A DNA stretch of 64,000 nucleotides from Thalassotalea psychrophila (GCF_031583595.1 NZ_CP134145.1:3596001-3660000); one strand, 5' to 3'; numbered from the stretch's first letter, positions 26,679-37,644 are shown. Program-made: numbers and translations. The notes: generated by a model from the letters alone, not told the origin.

Positions 26679-27314
26679 TTAATAAAACATTAAGCGCCAT
26701 AACCAGCTGCTGTCTAGTTCATCTTGGCAACTCTTTAACTGACCACCGTAAATTTTTGCTCTTGAATCAACTTTACGAGCAACTTTAACTAACCATGCTT
26801 TTTGGTTGTAGGTTTTGCGTTTAAAACCGCCCCAACCTTCGTGATAGTTTAAATATTGGCTGTAAGTATCCCATTTTGAAACACCATTCACTTTTTGAGT
26901 TTTAGAAATAAACCAACCCATAAAGTCAATTGCATCGTCAAAATCATCACGATCGGCGCCATCATTATCTGATTCACGCATGTAATCATCCCAAGTAAGT
27001 GTTTTAGCCTGTGAGAAGCCATATGCACTACTTACTCGTCCCCAAGGAATAAAGCCAAACAAATAATCTCTTGGCGGTAAAGCGTCGGCTCTAAACGAGC
27101 TTTCTTGATACATCATACTCATAGGTACATGAATTGGCACCCCCCAACGATCATTCATGTCTTTAGCTCCTTCATACCAACTATGGTGTTCACGAAAAAT
27201 TTCACAAATATTTTCAGGGTTTTCAGGAGGAGGTGTTGTACAACCACTAAGTTGCAATATAGTGATTATAACAATTAACGGTTTAAATAAGGTCAGCGCA
27301 GTATTTTTATTCAT
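26679..27314 (-). CDS. Lipoprotein with SLT-like lytic transglycosylase domain
   Basis: 211 residues. The signal peptide ends in a lipobox LSGC (C25). The catalytic Glu of a soluble lytic transglycosylase fold is probably E71 in MMYQESSFR, followed by AYGFSQAKTLTWDDY and YLNYHEGWGGF. It would cleave peptidoglycan between MurNAc and GlcNAc at the outer membrane. Single gene. Confidence 0.85.
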   Translation of the reverse strand: MNKNTALTLFKPLIVIITILQLSGCTTPPPENPENICEIFREHHSWYEGAKDMNDRWGVPIHVPMSMMYQESSFRADALPPRDYLFGFIPWGRVSSAYGFSQAKTLTWDDYMRESDNDGADRDDFDDAIDFMGWFISKTQKVNGVSKWDTYSQYLNYHEGWGGFKRKTYNQKAWLVKVARKVDSRAKIYGGQLKSCQDELDSSWLWRLMFY

Positions 27315-27698
27315 AACGACTCAAAAGATGCTGTTTTCTCTAGTTTGACAGAAAATAAAAACTTTTTTAATTTATTTTAGACTTTTATGAACTTTTTTAT
27401 TTTTCAATGCTCATACAATAGTAGTTTTATTTCTCCTTAGTTTTATTTTAAGCACATAACCTTGGTTACGTGCTTTTTTTTTGTTCATGGAAGAACTATA
27501 TGCAGAAATGCCATGGACCACTCATTCACATCCATGTGATCGTGGCATTCATTACATCCTGTAAATCATGGCGTATTTTCTGTTTTGTTCACGGAAGAAC
27601 TATATGCAGAAATGCCCGGGAGGGCATATTTCTGTTTTTGGCCTGAATAAGTTATATTTATTTTTGTGTATCGATTAAAAGAATAAAAAGGAAGCTCT
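27315..27698. repeat. Intergenic region with a 32-base direct repeat and hairpins
   Basis: No gene is seen. A 32-base sequence (core GGAAGAACTATATGCAG) is present at 27481-27512 and 27585-27616 with one mismatch. The second copy runs into a hairpin (AGAAATGCCC with GGGCATATTTCT, loop GGGA). The first is followed by nested inverted repeats around CCATGG and TGGCAT. An AAGCACATAAC/GTTACGTGCTTTTTTT hairpin at about 27451-27481 looks like a terminator and precedes the first copy. A related core (TTCACGGAAGTACT) occurs at 42503-42516. Confidence 0.55.
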
Positions 27699-28631
27699 AT
27701 GGCTGGTACTAGCTTAATAGCATTAATAGATAAAATTGCAGTAGCCCTGGATGACGTCGCATTAATGACAAAAGTAGCGGCTAAAAAAACCGCTGGTGTT
27801 TTGGGTGATGACTTAGCTTTAAATGCTCAGCAAGTTCAAGGCGTAAGAGCTGACAGGGAACTCCCTGTAGTGTGGGCGGTAGCGAAAGGCTCATTTATTA
27901 ATAAACTCATTCTCGTTCCTTCTGCTTTGCTGATCAGCGCATTTATTCCATGGTTAATTACCCCGCTGTTAATGATTGGTGGATTATATCTTTGCTTTGA
28001 AGGTGTTGAAAAAATAGCTCATTCATTATTCACCAGTAAAGATGACAAAGAAACTGAACATCAGCTTGATATACAAGCATTATCTGATCCAAAAATTGAT
28101 ATGCTGGAGTTTGAAAAAGAGAAAATAAAAGGTGCAATTAAAACCGATTTCATTTTATCGGCCGAGATCATAGTAATTGCCTTAGGTACTGTTCAAAACA
28201 AAAGTATATTAGAGCAAACCAGTGTTGTTTCTTTAATCGCGTTAATCATGACAATTGGTGTTTATGGTTTAGTTGCAGGTATTGTTAAGCTTGATGATTT
28301 AGGCCTGCATTTACTCAAACAACCTGTTCAAAACTTCTGGGGAAAAGTTAAACAAATTACCGGTAAAGGCCTGCTAAGTTTTGCACCAAAGTTAATGAAA
28401 ATTTTAGCCATTGTTGGTACCGCAGCAATGTTTTTAGTGGGTGGTGGCATTATTGTTCATGGCCTCCCTATTGCTCACCATTTTCTAGAGCGAATAGAGT
28501 CAAGTTTCAATCTTGCCGTGCTGTCATTGTTAATTCCCCCTGTATTTAACGCAACGGTAGGGATCATTTGTGGTGTAATCACATTAACTATTGTATTAGG
28601 AGTCAGTAAAATTTTTCGCAGTAAACAATAA
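27699..28631 (+). CDS. yedI: DUF808 family membrane protein (YedI-like)
   Basis: 310 residues. The N-terminus [47 protein letters not shown] is diagnostic for DUF808. About six to seven membrane segments follow. Function is not established for the family. ATG start with AAGGAAGC upstream. Single gene. Confidence 0.9.
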   Translation: MAGTSLIALIDKIAVALDDVALMTKVAAKKTAGVLGDDLALNAQQVQGVRADRELPVVWAVAKGSFINKLILVPSALLISAFIPWLITPLLMIGGLYLCFEGVEKIAHSLFTSKDDKETEHQLDIQALSDPKIDMLEFEKEKIKGAIKTDFILSAEIIVIALGTVQNKSILEQTSVVSLIALIMTIGVYGLVAGIVKLDDLGLHLLKQPVQNFWGKVKQITGKGLLSFAPKLMKILAIVGTAAMFLVGGGIIVHGLPIAHHFLERIESSFNLAVLSLLIPPVFNATVGIICGVITLTIVLGVSKIFRSKQ

Positions 28632-28757
28632 GCTAGCTTTATAACATTCGCCATTGGCAACACTTAATTACCCTATAAGTCTAGTAAGTAACTTTTTGCT
28701 CATTTAGATTGTCAAATGACGATTAAATTAGCCACTATTAGATAAGCGAGACATTTT

Positions 28758-29105
28758 ATGAAGTTTTTTTTACTACTCCCTATAACAATATTTTTATTCT
28801 CATGTGACTGGGTTGATTCAAAAGTTGAGGAACAAATAAAAACAGCGAAAACGGCTATTGAAGAGACTTCTCAAGCAACGGTAAAAGAAATTAAAACTAC
28901 TTTAGCTGACACTGAAATAGTTTTACAAGAAAACCTAAAAAAGGCAGAAGACTCTATCGAGAAATCTTTAACTAAAGCAGAGACAGAAGTAACTAAAAGT
29001 ATTGAGAAAAACAAAACTAAATTTGCTGATGAATTATCTGATACAAAGGCACAGTTGGAAGAACGTGAGAGAAAAACTGAAGAGGCTATTAAGCCGAGTG
29101 AATAA
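28758..29105 (+). CDS. Small coiled-coil lipoprotein
   Basis: 115 residues. The signal peptide ends at a lipobox LFSC (C16). The mature part is almost entirely charged amphipathic helix rich in Lys, Glu and Thr (KTAIEETSQATVKEIKTT and similar), with heptad-like spacing, predicting a coiled coil. The Asp next to the Cys (CD) would, by the +2 rule, favour retention in the inner membrane. No named family was recognised. Confidence 0.65.
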   Translation: MKFFLLLPITIFLFSCDWVDSKVEEQIKTAKTAIEETSQATVKEIKTTLADTEIVLQENLKKAEDSIEKSLTKAETEVTKSIEKNKTKFADELSDTKAQLEERERKTEEAIKPSE

Positions 29106-29124
29106 TACTAACTCCATCAAATAA

Positions 29125-29161
29125 AAAAGCAGAGATAGCTGTTCCCCTAACTCTGCTTTTA
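29125..29161. terminator. Terminator between the lipoprotein and ribBX
   Basis: AAAAGCAGAG and CTCTGCTTTT are 10-bp arms around a 16-base loop, shared by convergent genes. Confidence 0.75.
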
Positions 29162-29183
29162 TTCAACACTGTCTTATTCAGGC

Positions 29184-30293
29184 TTATTCAGAGATGTACT
29201 CAACAATCTCTAAACCAAAACCAGATAATGAATGATATTTAGTTTGTGAACTCAATAAACGCATTTTATGCACGCCTAAATTCGCTAAAATCTGTGAACC
29301 AACACCGACGTTGCGAGAGCCAACATGTTTAGTAACTTCATCAACTTCAATACCTTGGTCTTGCTTGGCATATTTTTCAACTTGTTGAATAAGCTGCTGT
29401 GGCGATTCATGTTTACCAAGAAGCACTAGTACCCCACCTTCTTTACCAATTTTTTCTAAGGCATTACCGATTGGCCAGTTATTTTTGCTATCTCGAGTAG
29501 AAAATAACAAGTCACGGAAAGTATTTTCTAAATGTACACGAACCAAAGTTGGCTGATCAGATTTGATCTCACCTTTGGTAAGAGCAAAGTGCGTTTGACC
29601 GTCAATGGTGTCGGTAAATGATACTAAATCGAATTCACCAAACTGAGTTGGTAATTTACACTCACTAACACGGGTAATAGTGGTTTCGGTGGCATTTCGA
29701 TATTCAATTAAATCGGCAATAGTGCCCATTTTAACATCGTGTTTTTCAGCAATTAATTCTAAATCCGGACGACGCGCCATAGTGCCATCTTCATTTAAAA
29801 TTTCAACAATAACGGCTGCAGGCTCACAACCAGCCATGCGAGCTAAATCAACTCCAGCTTCAGTATGACCAGCGCGATTAAGTACGCCGCCATCTTTGGC
29901 AATTAATGGAAAAATATGACCTGGTTGAACAATTGAGCGATGGTCGGCATCTTTATCACATGCAGCTAACACTGTAGTTGCACGATCGGCTGCAGAAATA
30001 CCAGTAGTAACACCACGAGCCGCTTCAATAGACACTGTAAAATTGGTAGTAAATTGTGCGTCGTTTTTATCAACCATTAATGGCAACTTTAACGTTTCAC
30101 ATTTCTCACGTGACATAGGCATACAAATTAAGCCTCGGCCATGAGTCGCCATAAAGTTGATTGCATCAGGCGTAACTTTTTCAGCCGCCATGATAAAATC
30201 ACCTTCATTTTCACGATCTTCATCATCCATCAAGATAACCATTTTACCAAGTGCAATATCGTTGATAATTTCTTGTGGTGTATTTAATTTCAT
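29184..30293 (-). CDS. ribBX: 3,4-dihydroxy-2-butanone-4-phosphate synthase with degenerate GTP cyclohydrolase II domain
   Basis: 369 residues. The N-terminal RibB domain (about 1-205) has [17 protein letters not shown] and [16 protein letters not shown], and makes the four-carbon precursor of riboflavin from ribulose-5-phosphate. The C-terminal half aligns with GTP cyclohydrolase II ([21 protein letters not shown]), but the zinc-binding Cys triad is missing ([15 protein letters not shown] instead of a Cys-rich block). It is therefore likely inactive in that reaction, as in RibBX proteins described in Shewanella. Six bases downstream of ribE. Confidence 0.92.
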   Translation of the reverse strand: MKLNTPQEIINDIALGKMVILMDDEDRENEGDFIMAAEKVTPDAINFMATHGRGLICMPMSREKCETLKLPLMVDKNDAQFTTNFTVSIEAARGVTTGISAADRATTVLAACDKDADHRSIVQPGHIFPLIAKDGGVLNRAGHTEAGVDLARMAGCEPAAVIVEILNEDGTMARRPDLELIAEKHDVKMGTIADLIEYRNATETTITRVSECKLPTQFGEFDLVSFTDTIDGQTHFALTKGEIKSDQPTLVRVHLENTFRDLLFSTRDSKNNWPIGNALEKIGKEGGVLVLLGKHESPQQLIQQVEKYAKQDQGIEVDEVTKHVGSRNVGVGSQILANLGVHKMRLLSSQTKYHSLSGFGLEIVEYISE

Positions 30294-30299
30294 TCTTTA

Positions 30300-30968
30300 T
30301 TAACCTTTTATAAAACCGCTACGCAATAGCAGTTCTTTGCTTATGCCAGTGTTAGCCGGTGCTGTACTTTCTTGCTCTTGGCAAAATAATAATCGTTCAA
30401 TATAACGAGCAATTAAATCTACTTCTAGATTAACCACTTGCCCTACTTGGTATGTACTAATAATAGTTTGTTCTGTGGTATGCGGCACAATAGTTAAACG
30501 AAAACGGTTATTTTCAATTGAGTTAACCGTTAAGCTAATACCATCAACGGTTATTGAACCTTTCTCTGCCACATACTGTTTTAATGAGTCAGCTAACTCA
30601 ATCCAATACTCAATTGAATTCCCGACATGTTTAATTGAAATAATTTTACCAGTACCATCAACATGGCCACTAACCATATGACCACCAAAGCGTGTAGTTG
30701 GTAACATAGCTTTTTCGAGATTCACTTTAGTGCCAGAGCCATAATTGGCAAAGCCGGTGCGAGTTAGTGTTTCAGTCGATACATCAGCACTGTAACTTGC
30801 GCCATCGAAATCTACTACAGTTAAACAAATGCCATTAGTGGCAATGGAGTCACCAAGCTTTACATCAGCTAAATCTAGGTTACCGCTGGCAATTACTACT
30901 CTTGCGCCAGAAGCGTTTAAGTTAATTGCTTTTACTTGGCCAATGGCCTCTACAATCCCGGTAAACAT
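30300..30968 (-). CDS. ribE: Riboflavin synthase, alpha subunit
   Basis: 222 residues. Two lumazine-binding repeats: MFTGIVEAIGQVKAIN with GDSIATNGICLTV, and MVSGHVDGTGKIISI with GSITVDGISLTV. Dismutates two 6,7-dimethyl-8-ribityllumazine to riboflavin. In the rib cluster between ribD and ribBX. Confidence 0.97.
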   Translation of the reverse strand: MFTGIVEAIGQVKAINLNASGARVVIASGNLDLADVKLGDSIATNGICLTVVDFDGASYSADVSTETLTRTGFANYGSGTKVNLEKAMLPTTRFGGHMVSGHVDGTGKIISIKHVGNSIEYWIELADSLKQYVAEKGSITVDGISLTVNSIENNRFRLTIVPHTTEQTIISTYQVGQVVNLEVDLIARYIERLLFCQEQESTAPANTGISKELLLRSGFIKG

Positions 30969-30990
30969 TAATTTTAACCTTCAGTGAAAT

Positions 30991-32133
30991 TTATTTATTA
31001 ACAGTCGCAGTGATTTTAATATCAGCGCCTATCATTCGTACATCTTCGATGCTTAATTGTATCGCATCTTGTAAATGAGTTAATTGCTCAATATCAAACA
31101 AGCCTTGAGAGTTTTCACCCATCAATTTTGGCGCTTGATATAATACCAGTTCATCAACTAAGGCTTGTGCTAAAAATGCTCCTGCCAAGCGAGCGCCACT
31201 CTCAACCCATAAGGTATTTAAACCAAGTTCTGCAAGTTTACTTATTAAATCAGTTAGATCAGCTTTACCTGATCGCTCTTTAACTTGTATCTGTTTAACA
31301 AAGTGCGGCCATTGTTGGCCATTTTCAAGTTTTGTGCGAACTAAAATTATAGGAGATTTTTGATCGAATAAAGCTAATGTTGGTGTTAAGCGATTTTGGC
31401 TATCAATTATAACCCGAACAGGCTGCCTAACATCAGTTTCTTTTAGGTCATTTGCAATAAAACCTAGCTCGTTATAACGCACATTCAATTTGGCATTATC
31501 AATAATAACGGTATCTGCACCGCTTATGATCGCACAACTTTTCGCGCGATAACGTTGTACATCTTGGCGAGCTTCCTTACCTGTGATCCATTTGCTTTCG
31601 CCATTTGCCATCGCAGTTTTACCATCTAGGCTTGAGGCCATTTTACAACGTACAAGTGGCTTGTCAGTACTCATGAGTTTAATAAAGCCTGGATTCAAAC
31701 CTTTCGCCGCACTTTCTAGAACTGCAACTTCAGTGGTTATACCTGCATTTTCTAACATGGTAATACCGCGACCAGAGACTAACGGATTAGGATCTTGCAT
31801 ACCGATCACAACATGTTTAACACCAGCAGTAATTAACCCTTTTGCACATGGAGGCGTTCGGCCAAAATGGCTACATGGCTCTAATGTAACAAAGGCAGTA
31901 GCATCTTTTGCTTTATCGCCAGCTTGCTTTAAGGCATTAACTTCTGCATGCCCTTCACCAGCTTTTTGATGCCAACCTTCACCAATAACTTCACCATCTT
32001 TAACTAAGACACAACCAACGGCTGGGTTAGGTGATGTTGTATACTCACCTTTTTTAGCCAGAGCAATGGCTCTAAGCATGTAATGCTCATTTAATTGTTG
32101 CCTTTTGGCCTTAGATATTTGCGGCGTTTGCAT
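30991..32133 (-). CDS. ribD: Bifunctional riboflavin deaminase/reductase RibD
   Basis: 380 residues. The N-terminal deaminase has the zinc motif HAEVNAL and PCSHFGRTPPCAKGLI; the C-terminal reductase begins near residue 155 (RCKMASSLDGKTAMANGESKWITG) and ends with LWVESGARLAGAFL. Catalyses two consecutive steps of riboflavin synthesis. Starts 11 bases after nrdR. Confidence 0.96.
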   Translation of the reverse strand: MQTPQISKAKRQQLNEHYMLRAIALAKKGEYTTSPNPAVGCVLVKDGEVIGEGWHQKAGEGHAEVNALKQAGDKAKDATAFVTLEPCSHFGRTPPCAKGLITAGVKHVVIGMQDPNPLVSGRGITMLENAGITTEVAVLESAAKGLNPGFIKLMSTDKPLVRCKMASSLDGKTAMANGESKWITGKEARQDVQRYRAKSCAIISGADTVIIDNAKLNVRYNELGFIANDLKETDVRQPVRVIIDSQNRLTPTLALFDQKSPIILVRTKLENGQQWPHFVKQIQVKERSGKADLTDLISKLAELGLNTLWVESGARLAGAFLAQALVDELVLYQAPKLMGENSQGLFDIEQLTHLQDAIQLSIEDVRMIGADIKITATVNK

Positions 32134-32144
32134 GTAACGTAATC

Positions 32145-32600
32145 CTATTCGTCATCGCCTAAACGAGCAATTTCTTCACCAAATTCGCGAATATCTTCAA
32201 AAGATCGATATACTGAAGCAAAGCGCACATAAGCGACTTTATCAAGTGACTTAAGAACATCCATAATAAGATTGCCTAGCATTTCGCTTGAAATTTCACG
32301 CTCTCCTGTAGCTCTCAACTGCGACTTTAATTTGTTAATCGCTAATTCGGTGCTTTCGGTGCTTACAGGACGTTTTTCTAATGCTCTAAGTAAACCGTTA
32401 CGTAATTTATCTTCATTAAACGGTTCTCTGGAGCCATCGCGTTTGATGATCCTTGGCATGACTAGTTCAGCAGACTCAAAAGTAGTATATCGCTCTTTAC
32501 AATCTAAACATTCTCGACGACGCCTTACTTGATGGCCGTCAGAAACGAGCCTTGAATCAATCACTTTAGTATCTGTTGCTGAACAAAATGGACAATACAT
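32145..32600 (-). CDS. nrdR: Transcriptional repressor NrdR
   Basis: 151 residues. An N-terminal zinc ribbon ([15 protein letters not shown] and [12 protein letters not shown]) is followed by an ATP-cone ([24 protein letters not shown]). Represses ribonucleotide reductase operons through NrdR boxes in response to dATP/ATP. Position before ribD is standard. Confidence 0.97.
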   Translation of the reverse strand: MYCPFCSATDTKVIDSRLVSDGHQVRRRRECLDCKERYTTFESAELVMPRIIKRDGSREPFNEDKLRNGLLRALEKRPVSTESTELAINKLKSQLRATGEREISSEMLGNLIMDVLKSLDKVAYVRFASVYRSFEDIREFGEEIARLGDDE

Positions 32601-32630
32601 AAAATTCCTAGAATTTTTATTAAATTAAAC

Positions 32631-32656
32631 AAAAAAGCCGCATATAGCGGCTATTT
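32631..32656 (-). terminator. Terminator of glyA
   Basis: AGCCGC and GCGGCT around ATATA are followed, on the minus strand, by TTTTTTG; 31 bases after the glyA stop. Confidence 0.85.
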
Positions 32657-32686
32657 TAATCTAATTTTCAGTAATTTACTAAATGA

Positions 32687-33943
32687 TTATGCGTAAACAG
32701 GAAAACGAGAACAAAGCTCGATCACATTCTTACGAACAGTAGTAATTGTATCTTCATTAGATAAATCATCAAGAATGTCACAAATCCAACCAGTTAATGC
32801 TGCGGTTTCTGCTGCGCCAAAACCACGACGAGATATAGCAGGAGTACCTAAACGTAGACCAGAGGTAACAAAAGGAGAACGCGGGTCATTTGGAACCGAG
32901 TTTTTGTTTACGGTGATATAAGCTCTACCAAGAGCAGCATCAGCATCTTTACCGGTAATGTCTTTATCAATTAAGTCTAATAAAAATAAGTGGTTTTCAG
33001 TACCGTTGGATACTACTTTATAACCGCGTTCTTGTAATACCGTAACCATTGTTTTGGCATTATCTAAAACTTTTTGTTGATATTCTTTAAACTCTGGCTG
33101 CAATGCTTCTTTAAATGCAACCGCTTTAGCCGCAATAATGTGCATTAATGGGCCACCTTGGCCACCTGGGAAAACTGCTGAGTTTAATTTTTTCTCAATA
33201 GCTTCGTCATTACAACCAGAAATAATTAAACCACCACGAGGGCCCGCTAAAGTTTTATGTGTTGTTGTAGTAACAACGTGTGCATGCGGTACAGGGTTAG
33301 GATATAAGCCCGCAGCAATAAGACCTGCAACATGAGCCATATCAACCATAAAGTAGGCATCTACTTTGTCAGCGATTTCACGCATTCTTGCCCAATCAAC
33401 AATACCAGAAAATGCAGAAAAACCACCGATAATCATTTCAGGCTTGTGTTCTAACGCTAAACGTTCAAGTTCTTCGTAGTCAATATCGCCAGTTTCTGGG
33501 TTAAGGCCATATTGAAATGCTTCGTAAGATTTACCAGAAAAATTAACATGTGAACCATGAGTTAAGTGACCACCATGAGCTAAGCTCATGCCTAACACTT
33601 TTCCGCCAGGTTTAACTAGTGCTTGAAATACCGCAGCGTTTGCCTGTGAACCAGCATGTGGCTGTACGTTTGCATAAGTTGCGCCAAACAACTCTTTAGC
33701 ACGGTCGATGGCTAATTGCTCAGCAATATCAACGTATTCACAACCACCGTAATAACGCTTCCCAGGGTAACCTTCAGCGTATTTATTTGTTAATTGAGAA
33801 CCTTGAGCTTCAAGAACGCGCGGGCTACAATAGTTTTCAGAAGCAATTAATTCAATGTGCTCTTCTTGACGAACAACTTCATTACTCATTGCTTGATATA
33901 ATTCAGGATCAAAATCAGCAATATTCATATTACGTTTAAGCAT
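32687..33943 (-). CDS. glyA: Serine hydroxymethyltransferase
   Basis: 418 residues. Interconverts serine and glycine with tetrahydrofolate as one-carbon carrier. The N-terminal segment holds [35 protein letters not shown]; the PLP-binding Lys is in [15 protein letters not shown]. Length matches the family (E. coli 417). Single gene with its own terminator. Confidence 0.98.
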   Translation of the reverse strand: MLKRNMNIADFDPELYQAMSNEVVRQEEHIELIASENYCSPRVLEAQGSQLTNKYAEGYPGKRYYGGCEYVDIAEQLAIDRAKELFGATYANVQPHAGSQANAAVFQALVKPGGKVLGMSLAHGGHLTHGSHVNFSGKSYEAFQYGLNPETGDIDYEELERLALEHKPEMIIGGFSAFSGIVDWARMREIADKVDAYFMVDMAHVAGLIAAGLYPNPVPHAHVVTTTTHKTLAGPRGGLIISGCNDEAIEKKLNSAVFPGGQGGPLMHIIAAKAVAFKEALQPEFKEYQQKVLDNAKTMVTVLQERGYKVVSNGTENHLFLLDLIDKDITGKDADAALGRAYITVNKNSVPNDPRSPFVTSGLRLGTPAISRRGFGAAETAALTGWICDILDDLSNEDTITTVRKNVIELCSRFPVYA

Positions 33944-34109
33944 TGGTTTTCCTCAGTCAACATTTATGTACTAGCGATACTAGTTAGAATTTTTAATGGC
34001 AGTATTTTGCCTTAACAGTGAGCAGTTGTATATTAATTTTGCAGCTTGTTACAAACAATTTATTTATAAGATATTGTTTATCGCTGTTTAGGCACATTAT
34101 AGAAACAAA

Positions 34110-34129
34110 AAAGGACCTTAAGGCCCTTT
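34110..34129 (-). terminator. Terminator of the isc operon
   Basis: AAAGGACC and GGCCCTTT (one mismatch) around TTAA are followed on the minus strand by a T run. Fourteen bases beyond the fdx stop. Confidence 0.7.
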
Positions 34130-34142
34130 CTAAATATTAAAT

Positions 34143-34481
34143 CTAATGATTTTCACTCACCATATTAACGGTGTACTTGGGTATTTCAACCACCAAATCT
34201 TCATCGGTAATAATAGCCTGACAACCTAAGCGAGATTCAGGCTCTAAGCCCCAAGCTTTATCAAGCATGTCATCTTCTAGTTCATCACTTTCATCAAGTG
34301 AATCAAAACCTTCACGAATGATCATATGACATGTGGTACAAGCACACACTTTTTCACAAGCATGTTCAACACCAATGTTATTTTTAAGTGCTACATTTAA
34401 AACTGTTTCGCCAGCGTCAGCTTCTACAACTAAACCGTCTGGACATAATTCTTCGTTTGGAAGAAAGATAATTTGTGGCAT
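34143..34481 (-). CDS. fdx: ISC-type [2Fe-2S] ferredoxin
   Basis: 112 residues. Adrenodoxin-type cluster ligands are in CEKVCACTTCH with a further Cys in RLGCQAI. Donates electrons for Fe-S cluster assembly on IscU. Starts two bases after hscA. The usual next gene iscX is not present; a terminator follows. Confidence 0.97.
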   Translation of the reverse strand: MPQIIFLPNEELCPDGLVVEADAGETVLNVALKNNIGVEHACEKVCACTTCHMIIREGFDSLDESDELEDDMLDKAWGLEPESRLGCQAIITDEDLVVEIPKYTVNMVSENH

Positions 34482-34483
34482 GA

Positions 34484-36349
34484 TTAAACCTCGTCTACCG
34501 AATGACCAGCTAAAGCAGTACGAATTGAAGAATCCATACGACGTTCAGCAAAAGTCGCTGTAACTTTATCAACCGCCGCTATTGCAACTTCTATTGCTGC
34601 AATATTTGACGTTTGACTAATTGTAAGTAAGTTAGAAAGAGCAGAATTTATTTCCGCAAGTTCTTGCTCTGTAAGTAATCGTTCACCATCTGCACCGATG
34701 GCAGCAGTAACGCTTTCAAATACACGGGCCGCTTCTACTTGTTGCTCTTTCAGCATACGCGCATCCATATCTTCTTTAGCATTACTCATTGAATCTTTTA
34801 ACATGGTGATAATGTCATTTTCATCAAGTCCAAATGAAGGCTTCACTTCAATAGAAGACTCGACACCTGTTGATTTTTCCATGGCGCTAACACTTAATAA
34901 ACCATCCGCATCAACCTTAAATGTTACGCGAATATGCGCAGCTCCGGCAGTCACCGCCGGAATACCTCTTAATTCAAATCGCGCTAATGAGCGACAATCT
35001 TCAACTAATTCACGTTCGCCTTGCAACACATGAATCGCCATAGCTGTTTGACCATCTTTAAAGGTGGTAAATTCTTGCGCTTTAGCAACCGGAATTGTAG
35101 TGTTACGCGAAATAACCTTCTCGACCAAACCTCCCATGGTTTCTAAGCCAAGAGATAAAGGAATAACATCAAGCAATAACATGTCACTGTCAGGTTTGTT
35201 ACCAGCTAAAACATCGGCCTGAATAGCAGCGCCAATAGCAACCACTTTATCAGGATCAATTGAGGTTAATGGTGCACGGTTAAAGTAGTTACCCACTTCA
35301 GTTCTAACTAGAGGCACACGTGTAGAGCCGCCAACCATAATGACTTCATTAACATCAGCAATGGTAACTTCGGCATCTTTTAATGAACGACGACAAGCAC
35401 GCAATGTTTTTGCGACCAAAGGTTTAATTAATTGGTTGAAGGTTTCTCGTGTTAACTGACAAGAAAAGTCATCTCCTGACTCTAAGGTTAAATTAACACC
35501 AACCTCTTCTTTATCAGTAAGTTGTTCTTTGGCGGTACAAGCTTGCTGTAACACTTGTCGCTCCATTGAATTTGATAAAGGACGCTGCAAGTTTGCTTGT
35601 TCAAGAATATGGTCAACTAATACCAAATCAAAATCATCGCCACCTAAGGCAGAATCACCGCCGGTAGCTAACACTTCAAAGACACCTTTAGCTAAACGCA
35701 ATACTGAGATATCAAAGGTACCGCCACCTAAATCAAATACAGCAATAATGCCTTCTTGACCGCTATCTAAACCATAAGCAACTGCTGCAGCTGTTGGTTC
35801 GTTCAATAAACGCAAAACATTAACGCCAGCAATGGTTGCTGCATCTTTAGTACTTTGACGTTGGGCATCATCAAAATAAGCTGGCACAGTAATAACCACG
35901 CCTTCTAAGTCGCCGCCTAAAGATTGCTTAGCTCGTTCAACTAGAGTTGATAAAATTTCAGCAGATACTTGCACTGGATTCATTGGCCCACGACGAGTAT
36001 TTAACGATGGGTGTGAATCTTCACCACAAAACTGGTAAGGCAACGCTGGGTATTTAGTATTAATATCAGTTAATGAACGTCCCATTAGGCGTTTAACTGA
36101 AACAATAGTATTTTCAGGGTCGTTTATCGCGTGAGTTTTAGCTGCATCGCCGACTAAAACAGCATTGTTTTGATAGCTAACAATTGAAGGTAAAATATCA
36201 TTGCCTTGCGAATCAGTTAGCGTTTCTGCTAAACCACTTTTAACACTTGCCACTAAGGAGTTAGTAGTACCTAAATCGATACCTGCAGCTAATCGGTGTT
36301 GATGCGGAACAGTACTTTGTCCAGGTTCAGCAATTTGTAATAGAGCCAT
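34484..36349 (-). CDS. hscA: Hsp70-type chaperone HscA
   Basis: 621 residues. ATPase domain with [14 protein letters not shown] and [13 protein letters not shown], then a substrate-binding domain from about residue 390. Transfers the cluster from IscU, recognising the LPPVK motif that is present in the IscU encoded here. Follows hscB by 32 bases. Confidence 0.97.
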   Translation of the reverse strand: MALLQIAEPGQSTVPHQHRLAAGIDLGTTNSLVASVKSGLAETLTDSQGNDILPSIVSYQNNAVLVGDAAKTHAINDPENTIVSVKRLMGRSLTDINTKYPALPYQFCGEDSHPSLNTRRGPMNPVQVSAEILSTLVERAKQSLGGDLEGVVITVPAYFDDAQRQSTKDAATIAGVNVLRLLNEPTAAAVAYGLDSGQEGIIAVFDLGGGTFDISVLRLAKGVFEVLATGGDSALGGDDFDLVLVDHILEQANLQRPLSNSMERQVLQQACTAKEQLTDKEEVGVNLTLESGDDFSCQLTRETFNQLIKPLVAKTLRACRRSLKDAEVTIADVNEVIMVGGSTRVPLVRTEVGNYFNRAPLTSIDPDKVVAIGAAIQADVLAGNKPDSDMLLLDVIPLSLGLETMGGLVEKVISRNTTIPVAKAQEFTTFKDGQTAMAIHVLQGERELVEDCRSLARFELRGIPAVTAGAAHIRVTFKVDADGLLSVSAMEKSTGVESSIEVKPSFGLDENDIITMLKDSMSNAKEDMDARMLKEQQVEAARVFESVTAAIGADGERLLTEQELAEINSALSNLLTISQTSNIAAIEVAIAAVDKVTATFAERRMDSSIRTALAGHSVDEV

Positions 36350-36381
36350 GTATATATATCTTTTGTGATTAATTTTTTAAC

Positions 36382-36906
36382 TTAGTCAAGTAAATCGTCT
36401 TCAATACGATCCAACTCGATTTGTAATTTTTGATAGAACTTTAATTTACGTATCAGTTCACTCGCACTTACATTATCTGTTTGGCTATCCGTCGCTAGTA
36501 ATCGTTCAACTTGTTGCCACAAATGTTGAGCCTGTACATCTAAAGTTTCTTGTGCTGAAAATATTGCGGAGTCTACATCGCTAGCATGAGCAATGTCACC
36601 AAGCATTTCTCGCAGTTCCATTTGCTCCATTAAGAAGCTTACGTCACCAAAAGACTCTTGCTCTAAAGGAAGTTCTGTACCGCGTAATTTTAACAGATAT
36701 TCACCGCGTAATATCGGTTGTTTCAACGTTTGAAATGCGTCATTTATCTCAGCAGATTTTTGCACTGCTAATAATTGTTCTTGTGAAGAAGAGTGAGCAA
36801 AGCGGTCTGGATGGACCGCTTTTTGTAACGTTTGATAAGTAACAGACAGCTCGCTTAAATCGAGATTAAATTTAGCGTCGAGGCCAAATAATTGGTAGTA
36901 GTTCAA
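36382..36906 (-). CDS. hscB: Co-chaperone HscB
   Basis: 174 residues. J domain at the N-terminus with the HPD motif in QKAVHPDRFAHSS, and a C-terminal three-helix domain for IscU binding. Stimulates HscA ATPase activity. Part of the isc operon, 24 bases downstream of iscA. Confidence 0.96.
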   Translation of the reverse strand: MNYYQLFGLDAKFNLDLSELSVTYQTLQKAVHPDRFAHSSSQEQLLAVQKSAEINDAFQTLKQPILRGEYLLKLRGTELPLEQESFGDVSFLMEQMELREMLGDIAHASDVDSAIFSAQETLDVQAQHLWQQVERLLATDSQTDNVSASELIRKLKFYQKLQIELDRIEDDLLD

Positions 36907-36930
36907 GGTGTTGCCCGCTAGTTAAATAAG

Positions 36931-37254
36931 TTAAACGTTAAAGCTTTCGCCACAACCACATTCGCCCTTGGCGTTAGGGTTGGTAAATTTGAAGCCTTCG
37001 TTCAAACCTTCTTTAACAAAATCTAGTTGTGTACCGTCAATATGTACTAAGCTTTTGCCGTCAACAATAATATTTACATCATCAAAGTTAAATACTTCAT
37101 CATCGACATTTAGCTCATCGACAAATTCCAACACATAGGCTAAACCTGAACAACCAGTTGTTTTAACACCTAAACGTAAACCTAAGCCTTTACCACGATT
37201 ATCTAAAAACGATCTAACACGTTCAGTAGCTGCTGGAGTCATTGAAATTGCCAT
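36931..37254 (-). CDS. iscA: Iron-sulfur assembly protein IscA
   Basis: 107 residues. A-type carrier with the three conserved Cys: one in [14 protein letters not shown] (C35) and two in GECGCGESF near the C-terminus. Delivers clusters or iron to targets. Nine bases after iscU. Confidence 0.97.
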   Translation of the reverse strand: MAISMTPAATERVRSFLDNRGKGLGLRLGVKTTGCSGLAYVLEFVDELNVDDEVFNFDDVNIIVDGKSLVHIDGTQLDFVKEGLNEGFKFTNPNAKGECGCGESFNV

Positions 37255-37263
37255 ATTCTTTAC

Positions 37264-37644
37264 CTAGTCTTGTTTTGCTTTATAATCTTCAATCGCTGCT
37301 TTAATAGCGTCTTCAGCTAAAATAGAGCAATGAATTTTTACTGGCGGTAAAGCTAATTCTTCTGCAATAGCTGTGTTTTTAATCTCAGCTGCTTCATCAA
37401 TAGATTTGCCTTTTACCCACTCAGTAACTAATGAGCTAGAAGCAATAGCTGAGCCACAGCCGTATGTTTTAAACTTAGCATCTTCGATAATACCGTTATC
37501 ATCAATTTTAAGTTGTAGTTTCATAACATCACCACACGCAGGTGCGCCAACCATACCGGTTGCAATTTGAGGATCATTTTTGTCAAATGAACCTACGTTA
37601 CGTGGATTTTCATAATGATCGATTACTTTTTCGCTATAAGCCAT
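37264..37644 (-). CDS. iscU: Iron-sulfur cluster scaffold IscU
   Basis: 126 residues. Cluster ligands are Cys in GAPACGDVMKL, TYGCGSAIASS and VKIHCSILAEDA. The LPPVK motif (ALPPVK) for HscA binding is intact. Located 60 bases downstream of iscS. Confidence 0.98.
   Translation of the reverse strand: MAYSEKVIDHYENPRNVGSFDKNDPQIATGMVGAPACGDVMKLQLKIDDNGIIEDAKFKTYGCGSAIASSSLVTEWVKGKSIDEAAEIKNTAIAEELALPPVKIHCSILAEDAIKAAIEDYKAKQD

Noticed and set aside
27481..27616. CRISPR-like direct repeat pair
   Set aside because: There are only two copies, the spacing is 72 bases with internal inverted repeats, and no cas genes exist in the window.
32601..32686. FMN riboswitch for the riboflavin genes
   Set aside because: The gap upstream of nrdR-ribD is too short and lacks the conserved aptamer blocks; none is present before ribBX either.
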